Part shown: one piece after another, positions 36,300-51,250 of the stretch
Layout of the letters: each line of letters begins with the position of its first letter
How positions within the stretch are numbered: position 1 is the stretch's first letter
The notes under the pieces: generated by a model
Database searches by the model: none
The model's input: the letters and a program-made list of their open reading frames with translations, nothing else
Told to the model about the DNA's origin: nothing
Program-made: the position numbers and the translations under genes
NCBI GenBank assembly: GCA_025504975.1
Contig: JANUWI010000021.1
Location: forward strand, 124,001 to 188,000
Direction of reading: 5' to 3'
Length of the DNA stretch: 64,000 bases
DNA from: Plenodomus lindquistii
Lineage: Eukaryota; Ascomycota; Dothideomycetes; Pleosporales; Leptosphaeriaceae

Positions 36300-39200
36300 A
36301 TATATATAGCTACTATACCCTTTAAAAACTATTACTAACTAAAAAGCTAGATAAAAACTTATTTTAATACATAAATTTATTTAGAAACTATTAAATAATA
36401 TAATCTAGAGAAGCGCGTAAAGTTATAAAAATATTAAATTCTATTTATTTACTAATAAAATAAACTTTTTATATATAGTAAGTTTATTAGAGTAAAAAGT
36501 ATAGTATTTATAAACTAGCTTTAATACTTTAATTAGATTTATATAGAGTTTCTATAAAGAATTATTAAAGCTTTCTAGATAGTTAAACTATTAAATGTAG
36601 TGTTATAATAGTCTTTTTTTTTTATTATAGAGTCTACTAGATATTTATTAATATAGTAATTTTTAATTACTTTAATAGTATAGTCTATTTTATTTTTAAC
36701 CTCTAGGTTAAATTTTACTAGTACCTCTCTATTAATAATTTAATCTAGAATAGTATTAGTAGTAAAATAGAGTAACTAAAAGTAGAATATATTATATATA
36801 TAGCTTATCTATAGTAAAAAGTCTAGTTAATAAGCTATATTATTAATAACTTTTATAATTATAAATAGCTTTTAGTTTTTATTGTCTAAAAATAAACTAG
36901 AGTATATAGTATAAAAGTTAGTTATATTAAGTATACTTTTATTACCTACTTTAAAAGCTAGAGCTAGAAGTTATAACTTATTTATATATTTAGTTTACTT
37001 AGCCTATGCCTATTATATAGCTACTTTTAGTATACTCTAAAATTTCTTTATTTTTATTATAAACTTATTAGTATTTAGTCTATTTTATTAGGCTAGAGCT
37101 AAGTTAACTAGCTTAAAGTTTATTAGTAGAGGTAGTTTAATACTACTATAAAGCTTATATTATTTTATTATAAAGAATAAAGTTACTCTAGTAATAGTAC
37201 TAATACTAGAGTTTACTTTAAACTTTACTATTAGTAAAAAAAAAGCCTAATTATTCTAGTTATAGTTAACGTACGCCTAAAAGTATTACTTAAAGTAAAT
37301 ATTAACTACTTTAGTTTATCTATTAGTTTATAAATAGTAAGTAGTAAAGAACTTTAGTTTTATACCTAATTTCTAGTATAAATATCTCTAGAAGTATAAA
37401 ATAGACTATAAGCTTTAGTTAGAGATGATTTTATTTAGATATCTTTTTTTTCTCTTAATATACTCTATAAAGGCTTATATAACTATATTTACTATTATTT
37501 CTACTATTAGAATAAACTTCTTTTTTTTTATAAATTAGTTTATAATAACTAGAATATTTATATATACCTACCTATTATATTTATAGAATAGAAAATAAGT
37601 AATAGAGTTTATAGAGATACTAAACTAGTATTAGTTTAGTATAGGTAATAGATATAATAAACTATATTTTTTTTATAATAAAGTTTACTTTATTACTATA
37701 TTAGATAGGCTTTAATATAGTTAGTAATATTAGTAGTTATTTATAGCTAATAGTACTATTAAAATAGGTAGAAGTATATTTTATATTTACTACTATAGCC
37801 TTTATATATAGCGTAGTAATATTATTTAATAACTTAAGTATAAATAAAGCCTATAGGTATATAAATTTTTTTTCTAATATATAATAGTCTATTATTAGAA
37901 ATATAGTTACCTAGTTTAGAATAGAGTTTTTTTTTCTCTATATAAGTTTAAAAAGAATATAATACTAGCTAGTTTATTTAGCTTAGATAATAGTTTATAG
38001 AATAGAATTATTACTATACGCGCTTTAAACTTTAAAAAGTAACTTTTTAGTACTAAAAACTATAGGCTTTATAGGCTTATCTACTTTATTATTATCTAAA
38101 ACTAAAGTAAAAATAATAGGCGTAAATATATATTTAGTATAGCTAAAAAAGATATTATTTTTTCTACTTAGTTAGTATATTATCTAGGTAACTATTAGTA
38201 AATAGATTTTATTTTATAAACTAAAAAATTAGGCTAAGTATACTACTTATCTAGTATTATTATTATAGCTAGCTAGAATAGTTATAATTTATAGCTTAGA
38301 GTTAATTTAGTTAGGTTTAATTATAACTTATACTTAATATTAATATCTTTTATTATTAATATTCTTAGATAAGTTACCTAGTTTTCTAGTTAAAGTATTT
38401 GGCTTAGTATTTTACTTTCTAAAGTAGTATTTAATATAAAAGTTAAACTCTAATAGAAACTCTAACTATTAAACTTACCTATAATTAAAGTATTTTAAAG
38501 TTATAAAAGTTTATAGCGTTTAATAGTCTATTATTATATAAATAGAATTATTAGTTTCTAATAGTTTAAACTACTATTCTTTAAATACTTTAATAATTAC
38601 TAGGAGCTTTTTATTATAGATTTTATAGTTATATTTAGCTAGAGTTATTTTATAGAAAAGAAATAAAACTAAGCGTAGTATCTCTTTTTTATTTATCTAT
38701 AAAAAAACTACTATAGTAATAAAGTTAAATGTATCTATTTCTAACTACGTTTCTAGATTAGTATTAAAGTAGGTAAAAATACTAGCTATATAGAAAGTAT
38801 TTTTTAACTTATTAAATACTTAGATAGCTAGTAAATTAAGTAGTAATAGAAATTAATACCTTAAATCTTTACTATTAGCTTTTTTATAAGTAAGTGTAGT
38901 TAGCGCTTTTACTATAAAAGAAAATCCTTTAATAAACTTTTAGTAGAAGTTAGTAAAGCCTAGAAAAGCTTATATATTTTTAATACTTTTTAAAGTCTAC
39001 TAATATAAAACTATTTCTACTTTCTTTAAATCTATTTTAATTTTTTAAGTTATAAAAATAAATTCTAAATACTTTATATATTTAACTATAAATTAGTATT
39101 TAGTAAAGTTTAAATATATACCTATAGCTTATAGCTTATAGAAAACTATTAGTATATAGTTTTTATAGACCTTTTTATTATTATTATATATTTAAATTAA

Positions 39201-40400
39201 AATGTTATTAAAATAAGCTCTATAGAAGATATTAAAGAATTTATATAATATTCTATTAATAAAGGTTTAAAATGTACCTAGAGTATTATAGAGCCTAAAA
39301 GGTATAATAAAGTACGTTTAAAAACTATACTTTATTAGAAAAGTACTTTTTTTTTATTACTTTTTTTAAATTAAACTATATTAAAGATAGTAACTATATT
39401 AATAATACTTATCTACCTAACTTTAGCTATATAGGCTAAAGTCTTTTTAATTACTAAAAAAGTATTTTAATTCTTTTTAGTAATAGTATTTAACGCTTAG
39501 TAATTTATATAGATATATAGTTTACTATTTAGTTTCTTTACTATAAGAACTAGAGTAGTATATAAAAATATACTTAGTTAAATAAAACTATATTATAGTA
39601 TATTATTAATATACGCTTTTATAGCTTCTATTTCTATATTAATAAATTTATATATTTTTAGTTTAAATACCTATTTTACATTAGTATTAATAGCGTAGTT
39701 TATACCTAGCTATTATAGAGGTAGCTAGCCTACTATAGTAGAGTTAAAAATATTTTTTAATCTATCTATATTATAGACCTATACTAGTACTATAGCGCAG
39801 ATTTTTTATTTAGAAAAAATAGATTATTTAAGTTTAAATTTATATTTATTTAAGTTTTTTTAGATAACTATAGTATATTATATAAAGTTATTAAAAACTT
39901 TTTTTTTATATTTTTTCTAGCTATTTAGAGAGTTATTAGAAGAATATTTAGATTTATTCTATTTATAAAGTTTAATCTAGATAGTTTACTCTAGCTAGCG
40001 TAGAGTAGATATGTATATAGCTTATACTAAAATAGTATAGACTTATTTAGCTTTAGTATTATAGCGTATATTATTTATAGTAGGTAAGCTATTATTAAAA
40101 ATAGTTTTAAAAAGTTCTTTACTAATATAGTAACTAATATAGTAAAAAAAGTTAAATATTATTAACTTTAGGCTTTTAAAGCTAATATATAGTTTATACA
40201 TATCTAACTAATTTATTCTAAAAATAATATTATAGCTATCTATAGTAGTAAAATAGTAGAGTACTATACTATTATATATTTTATATTTTATAGAGATTTC
40301 TACTACTTAGTATATAGTATCTACCTTTTTACTATCTATAAGTATTAGTTTAAATAGGTATATAATTTTTAATTACATAAAAGCTTTATTTTACTATAAA
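36300..40400 (-). pseudogene. M1 pol (RT, RNase H, integrase), degraded
   Basis: Reverse transcriptase on the minus strand: IVKKLNSKLYIYINY at about 39,495-39,545, and the catalytic box as YFNNILI at 39,195-39,224, with GFTNFYKKF-type sequence near 38,930-38,970. Integrase core at 37,255-37,440: YQKLGIKLKFFTTYYLQTNR, the latter part from the family's HPQTDGQTE box, followed by FKQYFQAYVNYNQNN (Q codons now stops). These are the hallmarks of Ty3/gypsy pol with integrase after RNase H. Not functional. Confidence 0.85.
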
Positions 40401-43400
40401 AGTAGAATATATAAAGTATATACTTACTTTTATATTAGCTAAAGTTTTAGTTTACTTTTATTTTTAGGTAGAAAGTATATAAAAGTTAAATCTAAATTAA
40501 TAAAAAAGATTAAAGGAATTAGTAGTAGATATAGTAAAGATCTAGTATATTTATTTTATAGTTTATTTATAAAAAAAAGTTAGTATAGCTATTATCTCTA
40601 AATATTAATATTAAGTAGTAATATAATATAAAACTTATATAAAGTTATACTATTTACACTTCTATATATAGTTTTATCTAGAAGCTAGTAAAAATTCTCT
40701 ATAAACTTACCTATATTATTTAAATCTAGTTTCTTTTTAGTTTTAGTTTTACTATCTTTATCCTTTTTATTATTATTATTTTCTTTAAATTAGTAATCTA
40801 CCTTTATTATATAGAGCTTAGCTAAAAAAAAGCTAATTTTCTATTAATATTTATGCTAAAAGAGTATAGTATAGCTAGTATAGTTTTACGCCTAATAGCT
40901 ATAGTTACTATACTAGAAGTAAACTCTAGCTTTAGTTATAGTAACTTTCTACTTATCTATATACTAGGTTATAGCTTTTTTTAGTTATTATCTACTTATT
41001 TTTCTATTACTATTATAGTTATTTAAAAAGCGCTTTTATATTTTATAGGAGTTTATAAAACCTATATAGTAGAAATTAGTATAGTAGGTATTAAATACGT
41101 TTCTACTAATATTAATCTAATATTAAATAAAGTCTATATATTAAATAGCTTCTAAAAACTATACTAGAGCGCTAGACTAAGTATTATTAAAGTTAATAGA
41201 TACATTTATAGCTAGGCTAGGTTATATAAACTAATAAATATATTTAACTATAGTAAACTTAAATATAGTAATAAGTTTAATAGTAAGTATAAATTAACTT
41301 TTCTATTCTATAAATATTTTCTTTATTTATTATTTTAAAAGAACTACTTTAGAGCTTAGTTTAAGCATCTAATATTTTTTTATAAGTAGACTAACTATAG
41401 TATAGATTAAGCGTATTTAGTAGATTATAGAAGTTAATAAATTTTAAATTACTAATTATATACTAGGTAGTACTATAAACTTTACTTTCTAGGTACTATA
41501 GTTATTAATTATTAAATAAAGTTTTATATTTTATAATAGTAAGATTTCTTTACTTATTATAAATAAAGATAGTATTATTACCTATCTAGATATTTATATC
41601 TAGTAGCTTAAACTATACACCTAAAGTAGTAATAATAGTAATAGTAATACTTAAAGTAGTATAATAACCTAGTTTAAATTTAATACTACTTTAGTAGATT
41701 AGTATACCTAAAGTACTTTATTTATATAGATTTAGTAGAGCTTTTTTACTATTATTATAGTAAATATAATAATATAGTAGTAAGCTACTAGAGAGCTAAT
41801 TACTAATATTATAGTAAATATAAAGATAGATTAGTATATTACTAAAAAGCTAGTAAAGGTTTAGAATTCCTCTACTTCTAATAAAAAAATTAGTAGGTAG
41901 TAAATAGCTTTTAATCTAGATAATAAAAGTATAGAGCTAAAAGCCTAGATTATAGTACTAGATTATAGTAATTAGGTTTTTATTTTCTTTCTATTTCTTT
42001 TATAGGCTAGTTTAAGGTTAGTATAGTTATCTCTCTAGGTATAGATAGTTTTTATCTAGCTTAGCGCGTTATTAGAAGAAATTATTAGCCTTTTACTTTT
42101 TATTTTTAAACTTCTAGAAGAAGTAATCTCTTTAAAACTTTTTATAAGCTAGTTTATTTTTAAGCTTAGTATATTATAGAACTTAGTAGATATTAAAGTC
42201 TATAGTAAAGTAGTAGACCTAATTTTAAAGCTTATATACTACTTTTTTTACTACTTTAAATTTTTTATTAACTTTAATAAAGGTAGGCTTTTTATATAGT
42301 AGCTTTTTATAGTTAATATTAGTACTTAGCCTTTTAAACTATATTTTATATTACTCTTCTAATTAAAAAAGATTTTAAAAAGTTATTTTACTTTTATTAA
42401 TAGTAGTAATATAGTTACGTAACGTAGTTATTATATAGATAATACCTATATAAAAAGGTATTAGATAGTTTTTAATACCCTTTATAAACTTATTATTAAT
42501 TATAAAAGAAATATTAAAGATTTTTTTATTAGCTTCTAAAAGAGCTTTCTAGTCTATTTATATTATATAGGGCGTTTTAGGTATTTTAAAAACTTTAATA
42601 AAAACATTATTAAAAGTAAGTTATATATAATAAAAATACTTATTATTTTTAATATATTTAATATGTATTTCTCTAATAATATAATTATAAATATTATTAA
42701 GTATATATGCTATAGTATAGATTAAATTTATAGATTTAAATAGTATAGAGCTATTATAAAGCTTTTTTATATCTAGAAAAATAAAATAACTAAAAATACT
42801 ACGCTATTCCACTTTTAACTATTAAATAGTAGAGATTATTATTATAGCTTAGCTATTAAACAAAATATTTTTTAAATAGTAGTTTTATTTACTTTACTAA
42901 TTAGCCTATTATTTATAAATAGAGAAATATAATTAGTTAGTTTACTATTACGCAGTTTATAGTAGGCTAATAGTCTAAAGTAGTTAGTTTTTTAAACTAT
43001 TATATTAGTTATATTTTAAGGTAGTTACTACGTACTATAAATATAGTTTTATAAACTACTTATTTATTATATAGTAGTAAGCTACTTTTTCTTCTACTTA
43101 TATACTATTAGGCGTTTTTAATAAATAAATAATATTAGTTACTAGCGTAGCTATCTAGCTTAGCTTATTTAATTATCTATATATAGTAATATTTATTTTT
43201 ACCTATAACTTTTACTTTATAGTTATAGTAATAGAGCGCTAGAAGTAGTTTTAAAGTTAGTTTTAAAAAGTATTTATAAACTAAAGGATTACTTATTTAG
43301 TCTATATATATATATAATATAGTATATTAGTTTAATATACTATTATATAGTAGAGCTAATTTTATATAATATTATAGTTACGCTTTTAGTATAAACTTTT

Positions 43401-43451
43401 TTATTTTTTATAATAGACTCTAGGTATATTAACTTATTTAATATAATATAG
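40401..43451 (-). pseudogene. M1 gag and leader, degraded
   Basis: Positionally gag. A cysteine-motif candidate near 40,870-40,920 was not convincing. The end next to the LTR (43,385-43,451) closely matches 58,940-59,004 of M2, which fixes this as the 5' leader. Confidence 0.5.
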
Positions 43452-43665
43452 TATAAAAGCTTAAAAATAGAGTTATAGATAGAAATTATATTCTAGTTTA
43501 AAAGTAAAATATTATATAGAAAGCTAGTTTTCTATATATAAAAGTAGAAATAAATTAGTATTTTTATTAACTAAAGTATATAGGCTATATATAGTCTAGC
43601 GTAGGTAAAATAAAATAGGTACTAAACTTCTAACTCTATAAAAGTTATAGATTTAATCTATAATA
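43452..43665 (-). repeat. M-family LTR 2, shared by M1 and M2
   Basis: Starts TATAAAAGCTTAAAAATAGAG, ends CTATAATA. Its left side adjoins the 5' leader of M1 and its right side the 3' purine tract of M2 (minus: AGAGAAGAGTCC), so one LTR serves both units. Confidence 0.83.
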
Positions 43666-46600
43666 GGACTCTTCTCTATAAAAAAAATAGGTTTTAATAC
43701 TTAAAAATTAAATATAGTAGCTACTATATTTTATAAAAGCTACGCATAGTTTTATAATAATAAAATAAATATACTTTATATAATATAGTACTTTATATTT
43801 CTAGTTATTACTCTAATATAACTCTATATAGGGCTTTTTAACTTTTTACTATATATTTATAAAAGTATTAGTTATAGCTTCTAGTAGAAGCTTATAAAAA
43901 AAAGTAGTTATAAAAAAGCTAGTAGTATAGTAAATAGTTACTTTAGTAATTAGTAAAGTTAATATATTAAGTTATAGTTATTATTATTACTAATAGGCTT
44001 GTAATACTATTCTAGCCTTTTAGTTACTATAAATTTTTAAAGGTATAACTTATAGCTCTTTTATAGCTAGTATAATAGTACCTTTTTTAGTATTTTAATA
44101 ACTACTTTTTATACGTTTTCCTTCTAAGTTTAAAGCTATAGTATTTATTATACTTATAGTAAATTACCTACTATAATAAATAGATATAAACTAGTTTTAA
44201 CTTTATTATATAGCTTACTATATAATACTTTATAACTAAATTCTTAAGTATAAATTATATTACTTAGTTAAACTTAGTTATTTTATTATATTATAAATAA
44301 TTTATATATAGCTAGCTTAGTAGAGTACTAGGCGTAGTAGTCTTTTATAAAGTTAATAGATTTAATTAAGTTTATATATAGTTTCTATAAAAGTTTATTA
44401 TTACTAATAGAATAGTTATCTAGTATATTTAGTACTATAGAAAGCCTTTTTTATAAAATTATAAATCTTTTTTACATTTATTAATTTAGTAGATTAAAAT
44501 AGCTTCTACTATATAATCTATATTATTTTTAACTTTAATGTAAAATTCTATAGAGACCTTTTTATTATAAATTTACTTTAGTAATAGCTAGTTATTATAT
44601 AGATATTGTAGCTATAGGTAAAATATATTATAAACTTAGTTTATTATAGGTAGTAAATCTAGCTAGTAAGCTATATTATTAATAATATAGGTAATAGTAA
44701 AAGGCTTTTTATTTTTATAATTTAGTAATAGATATAGCTAGTAGGTATATAAAATATAAATATTAAGTATAACTTAGTTTTCTAGTTTAAACTCTAGTAA
44801 AAGTAGCTAAAATTTATTAGTATACTTTATTTACTTTACTTAAACCTATTAGAGTAATAGTTAAAGTTTTTATTATAGTATAATTAATTATTTAGTAAAT
44901 ATATTAGTATTAAGTTATTTAAAATAAGTTAGAGTATTTACTATTAATAATAGTTGTAGAAATTATAAACTATTATAAAAGAAATAGCTTTTAGTAGCTT
45001 TAAATAGTAAAATACTAGTACTAGAGCTAGTACTTAAATTTACTTTAAATTTAGCTATAGATAAAAATAATGTTTAGTTATTCTAGTTATAGTTAATATA
45101 TACTCTAAAAAATACTTTAAAGTATACATTTATAATTTTAGTCTAGGTACTAGTCTCTAAATAATATGCTATTAAAAACTTTAGGTATATACCTAGTTAT
45201 TAATATAGTTTTTACTAAAAGTATAATATAACCTAAAAGCTATAGTTAGATATAATTTCTTTAGAATATCTTTTTTTTTACTATATATATTCTATAAACG
45301 CTTAAACTAGCACATCTACTATAAAACTAGCTATAGAAATAAACTTTTTCTTTTTTAATAGGTAGTTTACTATAACAAAAATATTAGTAAATATTTATCT
45401 ATTATATATATAAAGTACTAAGTAAGTAATAAAGTCTATAGATATATAGAACTAGTATTATTATAGAATTTAAATAAACTATAAAAGCCTATATTTTTTT
45501 TATAGTATAATTTACTTTATTTATAAAAAAAATAGTTATATATATATTAGGCTATATTTAAAGTTATATATAGCTAGTAGTACTAGTAAAATACTTTAAA
45601 GTATAGTTTAAACTTACTATTATAGCCTCTATAGGTTAACTAGTAAATAAGTTTAAAAATTTATATTTATAGCTATTCTATAGGTATATAGAGCTTATTA
45701 TTTATATATAATAGGTTATTATTAATTATATAGTAGCTAAGTTTAATTTATAACTATTCTAGGCCTATAATAAGCTAATAAAAAATATATTAAAAAATAT
45801 TTTATTTAGCTTTAATTATATTTTATAGAATTAGATTTTCTTTATAGCCTATTTTAATAGCTATAATAAAGTTTACCTAAGTATTATAAATAGCGTTAGT
45901 ATCTATTTAGTAAAAAGATTCTTTTAATATTTAGTATATTATTTAGGCTAGGTATATAGCGTTATATTAGTAAAACTTATTTATTTTATTAGCTAGGTAA
46001 ATAGCGTACTAGGTACTATTTTATAAAATAAAATATAATAATATAATATATAATTCTAGATTAATATTACTTAGCTTTAGTACTATTTATACCTAGTACT
46101 AGTAGAGCTTATTATTAACTATTTTAGATAAATTACTAGAGTAATAGGTAAAAGTATTAGGCTTAGTTTTTTATTTATCTATCTAGTAAATAATTTAGAA
46201 GTTAAACTCTAAAAGAAACTCTATCTATTATATTTATTTCTAGTTAAGCCTTTTAGTTTATATAAACTACTATAGTATTTAGTAATTTAAAAAAACTTTA
46301 ATAGTATTATTTATACCTAATAACTTAACCTACTACTTTTTAAAAGCTTTTATAATAGCTAGTAGCTTTTTATTATATATTTTATAGTTATACTTTACTA
46401 GCGTTATTTTATATAATAGAAACGCTACTAGGCGTAGTATACTTTTAGTATTCTTTTATAATATAATAGCTATAGTAATTAAGTTTAATAAGTTTATTTT
46501 AAACTAGGTTTTAAAGTTTAAATTAAAGTATATAAGTACTTCTACTAGATAAAAAGTATTTTTAAATTACTTAAATACTTTAACTACTAGGTCTCTAGAT

Positions 46601-48142
46601 TCTAAAGGAAATTAATAACATTAATTATTTCTATTACTATCTTTTTTAGTAAAGGTAGTAAAGACTTTAGTAGTATATAAAAATTCTTTAATAAATTTTG
46701 TATAAAAATTAGTAAAGTTTAAAAAAGCTTAAATATTTTTAATATAATATAGAGTCTACTAGTCTAGTACTATTTATACTTTTTTAAGATCTATTTTAAT
46801 ACTATTAGTAGTTAGTATAAAACCTAGGTATTTAATATACTTTATTTTAAATTAGTATTTAGTAGAGTTAAAAGATATACCTACTTCTTTAAATTTATAA
46901 AGAACTTTAAAAATATAGTTTTAATAAATAGTTTTATTTTTATTATTAGTATAGATATAGATATTATTAATATAAATAGTATAGAAGTTATCTAAATACT
47001 TATATAAAGTTTTATTAATAAATATTTTATAGGTGCCTAGCGTGTTATATATACTAAATAGTATTATAAAGTATTTATAAAACCTATATTTTATAAAGAA
47101 TATACTTTTTTTTTATATTTAGACTTAATATAGACTATATTAAATATAGTAATAATATTACTAATACTTATCTATTATACTTTAGCTATATAGCTAAAAG
47201 TTTTTTTAATTAATAAAAAAGTATTATAGTTTTTTTTTATAATATTATTTAGAACTTTATAGTTTATATAGATATATAGTTTACTATCTAGCTTTTTAAC
47301 TACTAGAATAGAAGCTATATATAGAGATATACTAGAGTAAATAAAGCGTTAACTAATTATATTATTAATATAAACCTAGACTACTTTAGTTTTAGTATAT
47401 ATAAAGCTATAAATATAGAGTTTAGAAATTTTACTAGGTATTATTTCTATAGTATAATTAACTCTAGATTAGTATAGTAGAAGTTTAGCTACTAGCTTAA
47501 AGCTAAAAATATCTAGAACTACTTTATATACCTAGTCTAGTACTATTTTATAAATTTATTCTTTAGTTAAAAGTAGGCGTTTAAGTTTTAATATATATTA
47601 TTTAAAGTTATTTTAAGTAATAGCTACCTAGTAAGCTTAATAGTAAAATACTTTAAATAATTACTTAGAATTATTAAGTAAGTATTTAAGCTTATTCTAT
47701 TTATAAAGTTTAATCTATACTATATTATTAGGTTATTTAATATTAAATAGATAAGCTATTTAGGCGCTAATGATAAATACTTATCTAACTACTATAAATA
47801 ACTAGGTTTTACTATCTAGTAAACTATTATTATTATATATAGTATCTAGAGTACTTCTCTAAAAGTACTATAATATATAGTAGTTAGAACTAAAGTATAA
47901 TAAGTAATATAGTCTTAATTCTAATATAGATTAGTATTTATTTAACTAAGTTATATCTAGAATAATTAAGTATTTTTTTAGTAGTATAAAGTAGTAGAGT
48001 ATATTACTAATATAGTTACTATACTTAATTTATATATTAGTAGCTTCTATAATAGTATTAATTACTTTACTATTAGCTAGTAAAAAAGTAATAGATTTAG
48101 CTAGTTTTATAATAAAAAGCTATTTTTAGTAAATCTAGTTTT
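43666..48142 (-). pseudogene. M2 pol, degraded, interrupted at its 5' side by P
   Basis: Integrase core at about 45,060-45,260 aligns with that of M1. Reverse transcriptase at about 46,640-47,600, with the catalytic box read as YINNIYIY at 46,957-46,985 and the finger motif near 47,240-47,300. Sequence further right (47,600-48,142) corresponds to the protease/gag junction of M1 before the P insertion. Stops and D to N changes as elsewhere. Confidence 0.82.
48138..48142. repeat. Target-site duplication of P, left copy
   Basis: GTTTT, identical to 56,033-56,037. Confidence 0.78.
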
Positions 48143-48355
48143 TATTAGAGATTAAACGCGTAATTTCTATATAATTAGAGGTTTAGCGCTATTCTATTTT
48201 ATTTATACTAGGCCTAAAGAAATACAATTTAGTTAGTAGCTATATAACTACTACTTTATATATAAAAAACTAGCTTTTTACATAATATTTTACTATAGTA
48301 GTAATTAATTAAGTTAATTAATTTACTTTAGATATAGCAAGTATTTATACTTGTA
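48143..48355 (+). repeat. P 5' LTR
   Basis: Starts TATTAGAGATTAAACGCG and ends CTTGTA. Contains the palindromic TTAATTAAGTTAATTAA block also present in the 3' copy. The interior begins TTCTATATTATATTAA; CTATATTATATTAA also follows the M-family 5' LTRs, so it probably overlaps a shared primer-binding site. Confidence 0.83.
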
Positions 48356-49944
48356 TTCTATATTATATTAACTACTATTTCTAGAATACGTATTATTAGG
48401 CTTAGTTATTAGAAACTATATATATATATAAATTAAATAAAAGTAGACTATAGTTAGCTACTATAAAACGTATAATACTAATTTACTAGTTATACTAAGT
48501 AATATATATTTACTATACTAATTTAAGCTTTATTATTTAACTATAAAGTAAAACCTAATTACTAGAGGTAGCGCTTTAGTAACTAGCTACTATATATAGT
48601 AAGTTCTAATAATAAAAATAGTTACTTTTACTAGAAGTCTATAGATAGTATAATACTAGCGCTAGTAAAGGCCTAGTTTACCTAAAATAAAATAAGTAAA
48701 TTATAGATAGAGTATAATAGACTAATTAGTATAAAATCTTTTTTTAGAGCCTCTAGATACCTATAACTACTACTAATATAGTAAACTAATTATAATTAAT
48801 GACTAAACTTTTTATAACATACTAAATTTACTATAGCTTTCTCTACTTAAAAAACTATATTATAAAGAATAGGCTTTTTACTACTACTACTAACCTATAT
48901 ATAATAGTCTAATTACTATAATAATACTTTTATATTAGCTTACTACTTTAAATTACTATATTTTTTACTTAGGCTAGGTAATAAAAAAAATAATAACTTT
49001 ACTATCTAAACTACTATAAAGTTTAAAAATAATACTAGACTAGAAGTAGCTTTTAATAGAGAGTACCTATACTTCTATAAAACGTTTCTAAATAACTAAT
49101 AGCTTAAGCTAAAAAATAATAATAAAACTCTAGCTTTTTTTATAATTACTACTAGCTATAATTATATTAAAAAAAACGTATTACACTCTATTAAAGTAAA
49201 TAAAATTACTAATACTAAAAGTTTTAAAAAGTAAGTTAGCTAATAATCTAATTACTAGTAGAAAATAATATTAGATACTACTATTAATCTATAATAGACT
49301 ACTTTAGATATAAATAAACATCTAGGCTATTATAACTACATTTAATAGAAATTTATAGAAGCTAAGTAGTTACTAGAAAACACGCTAAATGCTAAAAACT
49401 ATAGAGAACTTTTTATTACTAAAAATAAAATTAAAAAGTTTAATAATACTCTTTTAATATTAGAAGCTAACTATAATAATATATAAAATTAAGCTTTAAA
49501 TATGTATAACCTAGTATATAGCTTTAAAAAATAAATTACTAACTTAAATAAAGTTATTAATACCTATATAGATTAATCTAAAATAGGTTCTATATATATA
49601 AAGCTAAAATAATAAATAAATAACTTAACTAGTAAACTAGAACTAGAAGTTACTAAAATAATCTAGTAGTTAAATAAAGTAAAAGTCTATTTAGCTAAAG
49701 TTAAAAAAAGTAAAGTTTATAAAACTTACCTAAATAAAAAACTTTATACTACTATTAACTTATTTTTATAAATATACTATAAAAATAAAGCTATACTAGT
49801 AAAAATCTAGTTAACTAAATTTAGTTACTAATTTATTATAATTATATAGTATAACTTACTACTACTACTACCTATTCTACTAAACCTATAATATAAATTA
49901 CTTTAGTAGAGGTTTATAAGCTTTATAAAAAGAAGTAGAGAAGT

Positions 49945-49985
<41 letters not shown>

Positions 49986-51250
49986 TATCTAGTAGTTATA
50001 CTCTCTAGCTAGAGTTACTAGCACTAGTTAATATCTATAAATATAATTAACTCTAAACGCCTATAATAATAGCTAGTAGCAGGTTTAACTTTAAACTCTC
50101 TAAATTAAATAATTTTAAAAGTAAAAATAATAAAAACTATATATAATAGAGAAAGTTTACTATTATAAAATACTATACCTATCTAAAAAACTACTAAAAT
50201 ATAAACTACCTATAATTTTTAATATAAAAATAAGTATTTAAGTATATTTAAAACTTATAAATTAACTATTATTTAGATTTTATTAAAGTTTTTAATACCT
50301 AGTATAAAATCTATAATTAGAAAGCTAATATAGAAACTAAACTTACTTTAAATACTTTTAAATAAAAAACTAGTTAGAAATTTATATAGTAAAAGTCTAA
50401 ATTCTAGGTAAATATATATACACTAAAATATAAAAATACTATTTAAATTTACTATACCTATAAATTTATAAAACCTAGTTTTACTATAGCTATTATAAAA
50501 AGTTTTTTTAAAAGTAAAACTATTAACTAGTTTTTTTAACGTATATAGCTTATTAACTAGAGTTATTAATAAATTAACTTTAATAAAACTACTTTACTAG
50601 TAACTATATAAACCTATAGCAGCACGTCTATAGTAAAAAAGTTAGTTTTATAGAAAAATAACTCTACTAATAATATAGTAAACTATATTTATAAAAAGCT
50701 TATATTTAAACATTTAAAAGTAGATAAAAAGTACTTAGCTAAACTTTACCTTTACTTTAAATATAGTTAAAAAAGTTATTAAATAAAATTTAATTATACA
50801 CTTTATTAAAATAAGCTATATACTTTTTTAAATTAAATTCTAGAGTTAGCTATAATTTATATAGAAGTATATAATAAAAGTAACCTAGCTACTATTAGCT
50901 TTACTAAAGAAAATAAAAAGTCTACTAATAATAACGCTAGTGTAGATAATAAACAATATATCTATAGTACTACTAATAAATTTAACTAGTTAAACTAGAT
51001 ACTTTTATATAAAACTATATATAGAAGCTTAACTAGCGTACTATAAATAGGTAGTATTACTATTACTAAATCTAATACCTATTATTTAAAGTAGTAGTAG
51101 CCTAACTTTTTAGTATAAAAGCTTACTTTTTATACTATATCTCTATATTTACCTCTAACTAGTTATTTTATAAGTAACTTAAATTTCCTAGACTTGTTTA
51201 GATATAACTAGAATAGAAAAAAGCTAAAACTCTAGAAAATACTAGTACTA
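48356..51250 (+). pseudogene. P gag, degraded
   Basis: At about 49,410-49,740 a long, mostly open frame encodes a coiled coil (for example INNLTSKLELEVTKI and LNKVKVYLAKVKKSK) of the kind found at the start of fungal gypsy gag. A poly-Ser run follows at 49,945-49,984. The capsid-like region runs to about 50,700. A zinc-knuckle remnant at 50,752-50,795 reads YFKYS..KSY..IKF, with two cysteines and the His changed to Tyr and two stops at Gln positions. Gag would package the element RNA. Confidence 0.65.
49945..49984 (+). repeat. Trinucleotide repeat (AGT)13, poly-serine in gag
   Basis: Thirteen uninterrupted TAG/AGT units. In the gag frame (KRSREV upstream) they read AGT, a serine run. Unmutated because AGT repeats lack CpA and TpG. 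Confidence 0.85.

Larger units (their letters stand above)
35659..43665 (-). mobile_element. M1: gypsy element, first unit of a shared-LTR tandem
   Basis: 8,007 bp counting both bounding LTRs (35,659-35,873 and 43,452-43,665). Minus orientation: gag region 40.4-43.45 kb, protease/RT/RNase H 38.4-40.4 kb, integrase 36.3-38.2 kb, purine-rich tract, 3' LTR. The right LTR is at the same time the 3' LTR of M2. Sequence just inside the LTRs is alike in M1 and M2, showing they are one family. Degraded by RIP. Confidence 0.85.

Noticed and set aside
40860..40930. CCHC knuckle of M1 gag on the minus strand
   Set aside because: Two cysteine-like positions and one His-like position line up, but the last ligand does not; not secure enough to annotate.
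49945..49984. CRISPR or satellite array
   Set aside because: It is a simple trinucleotide repeat in a gag frame; no spaced direct repeats were seen anywhere in the window.
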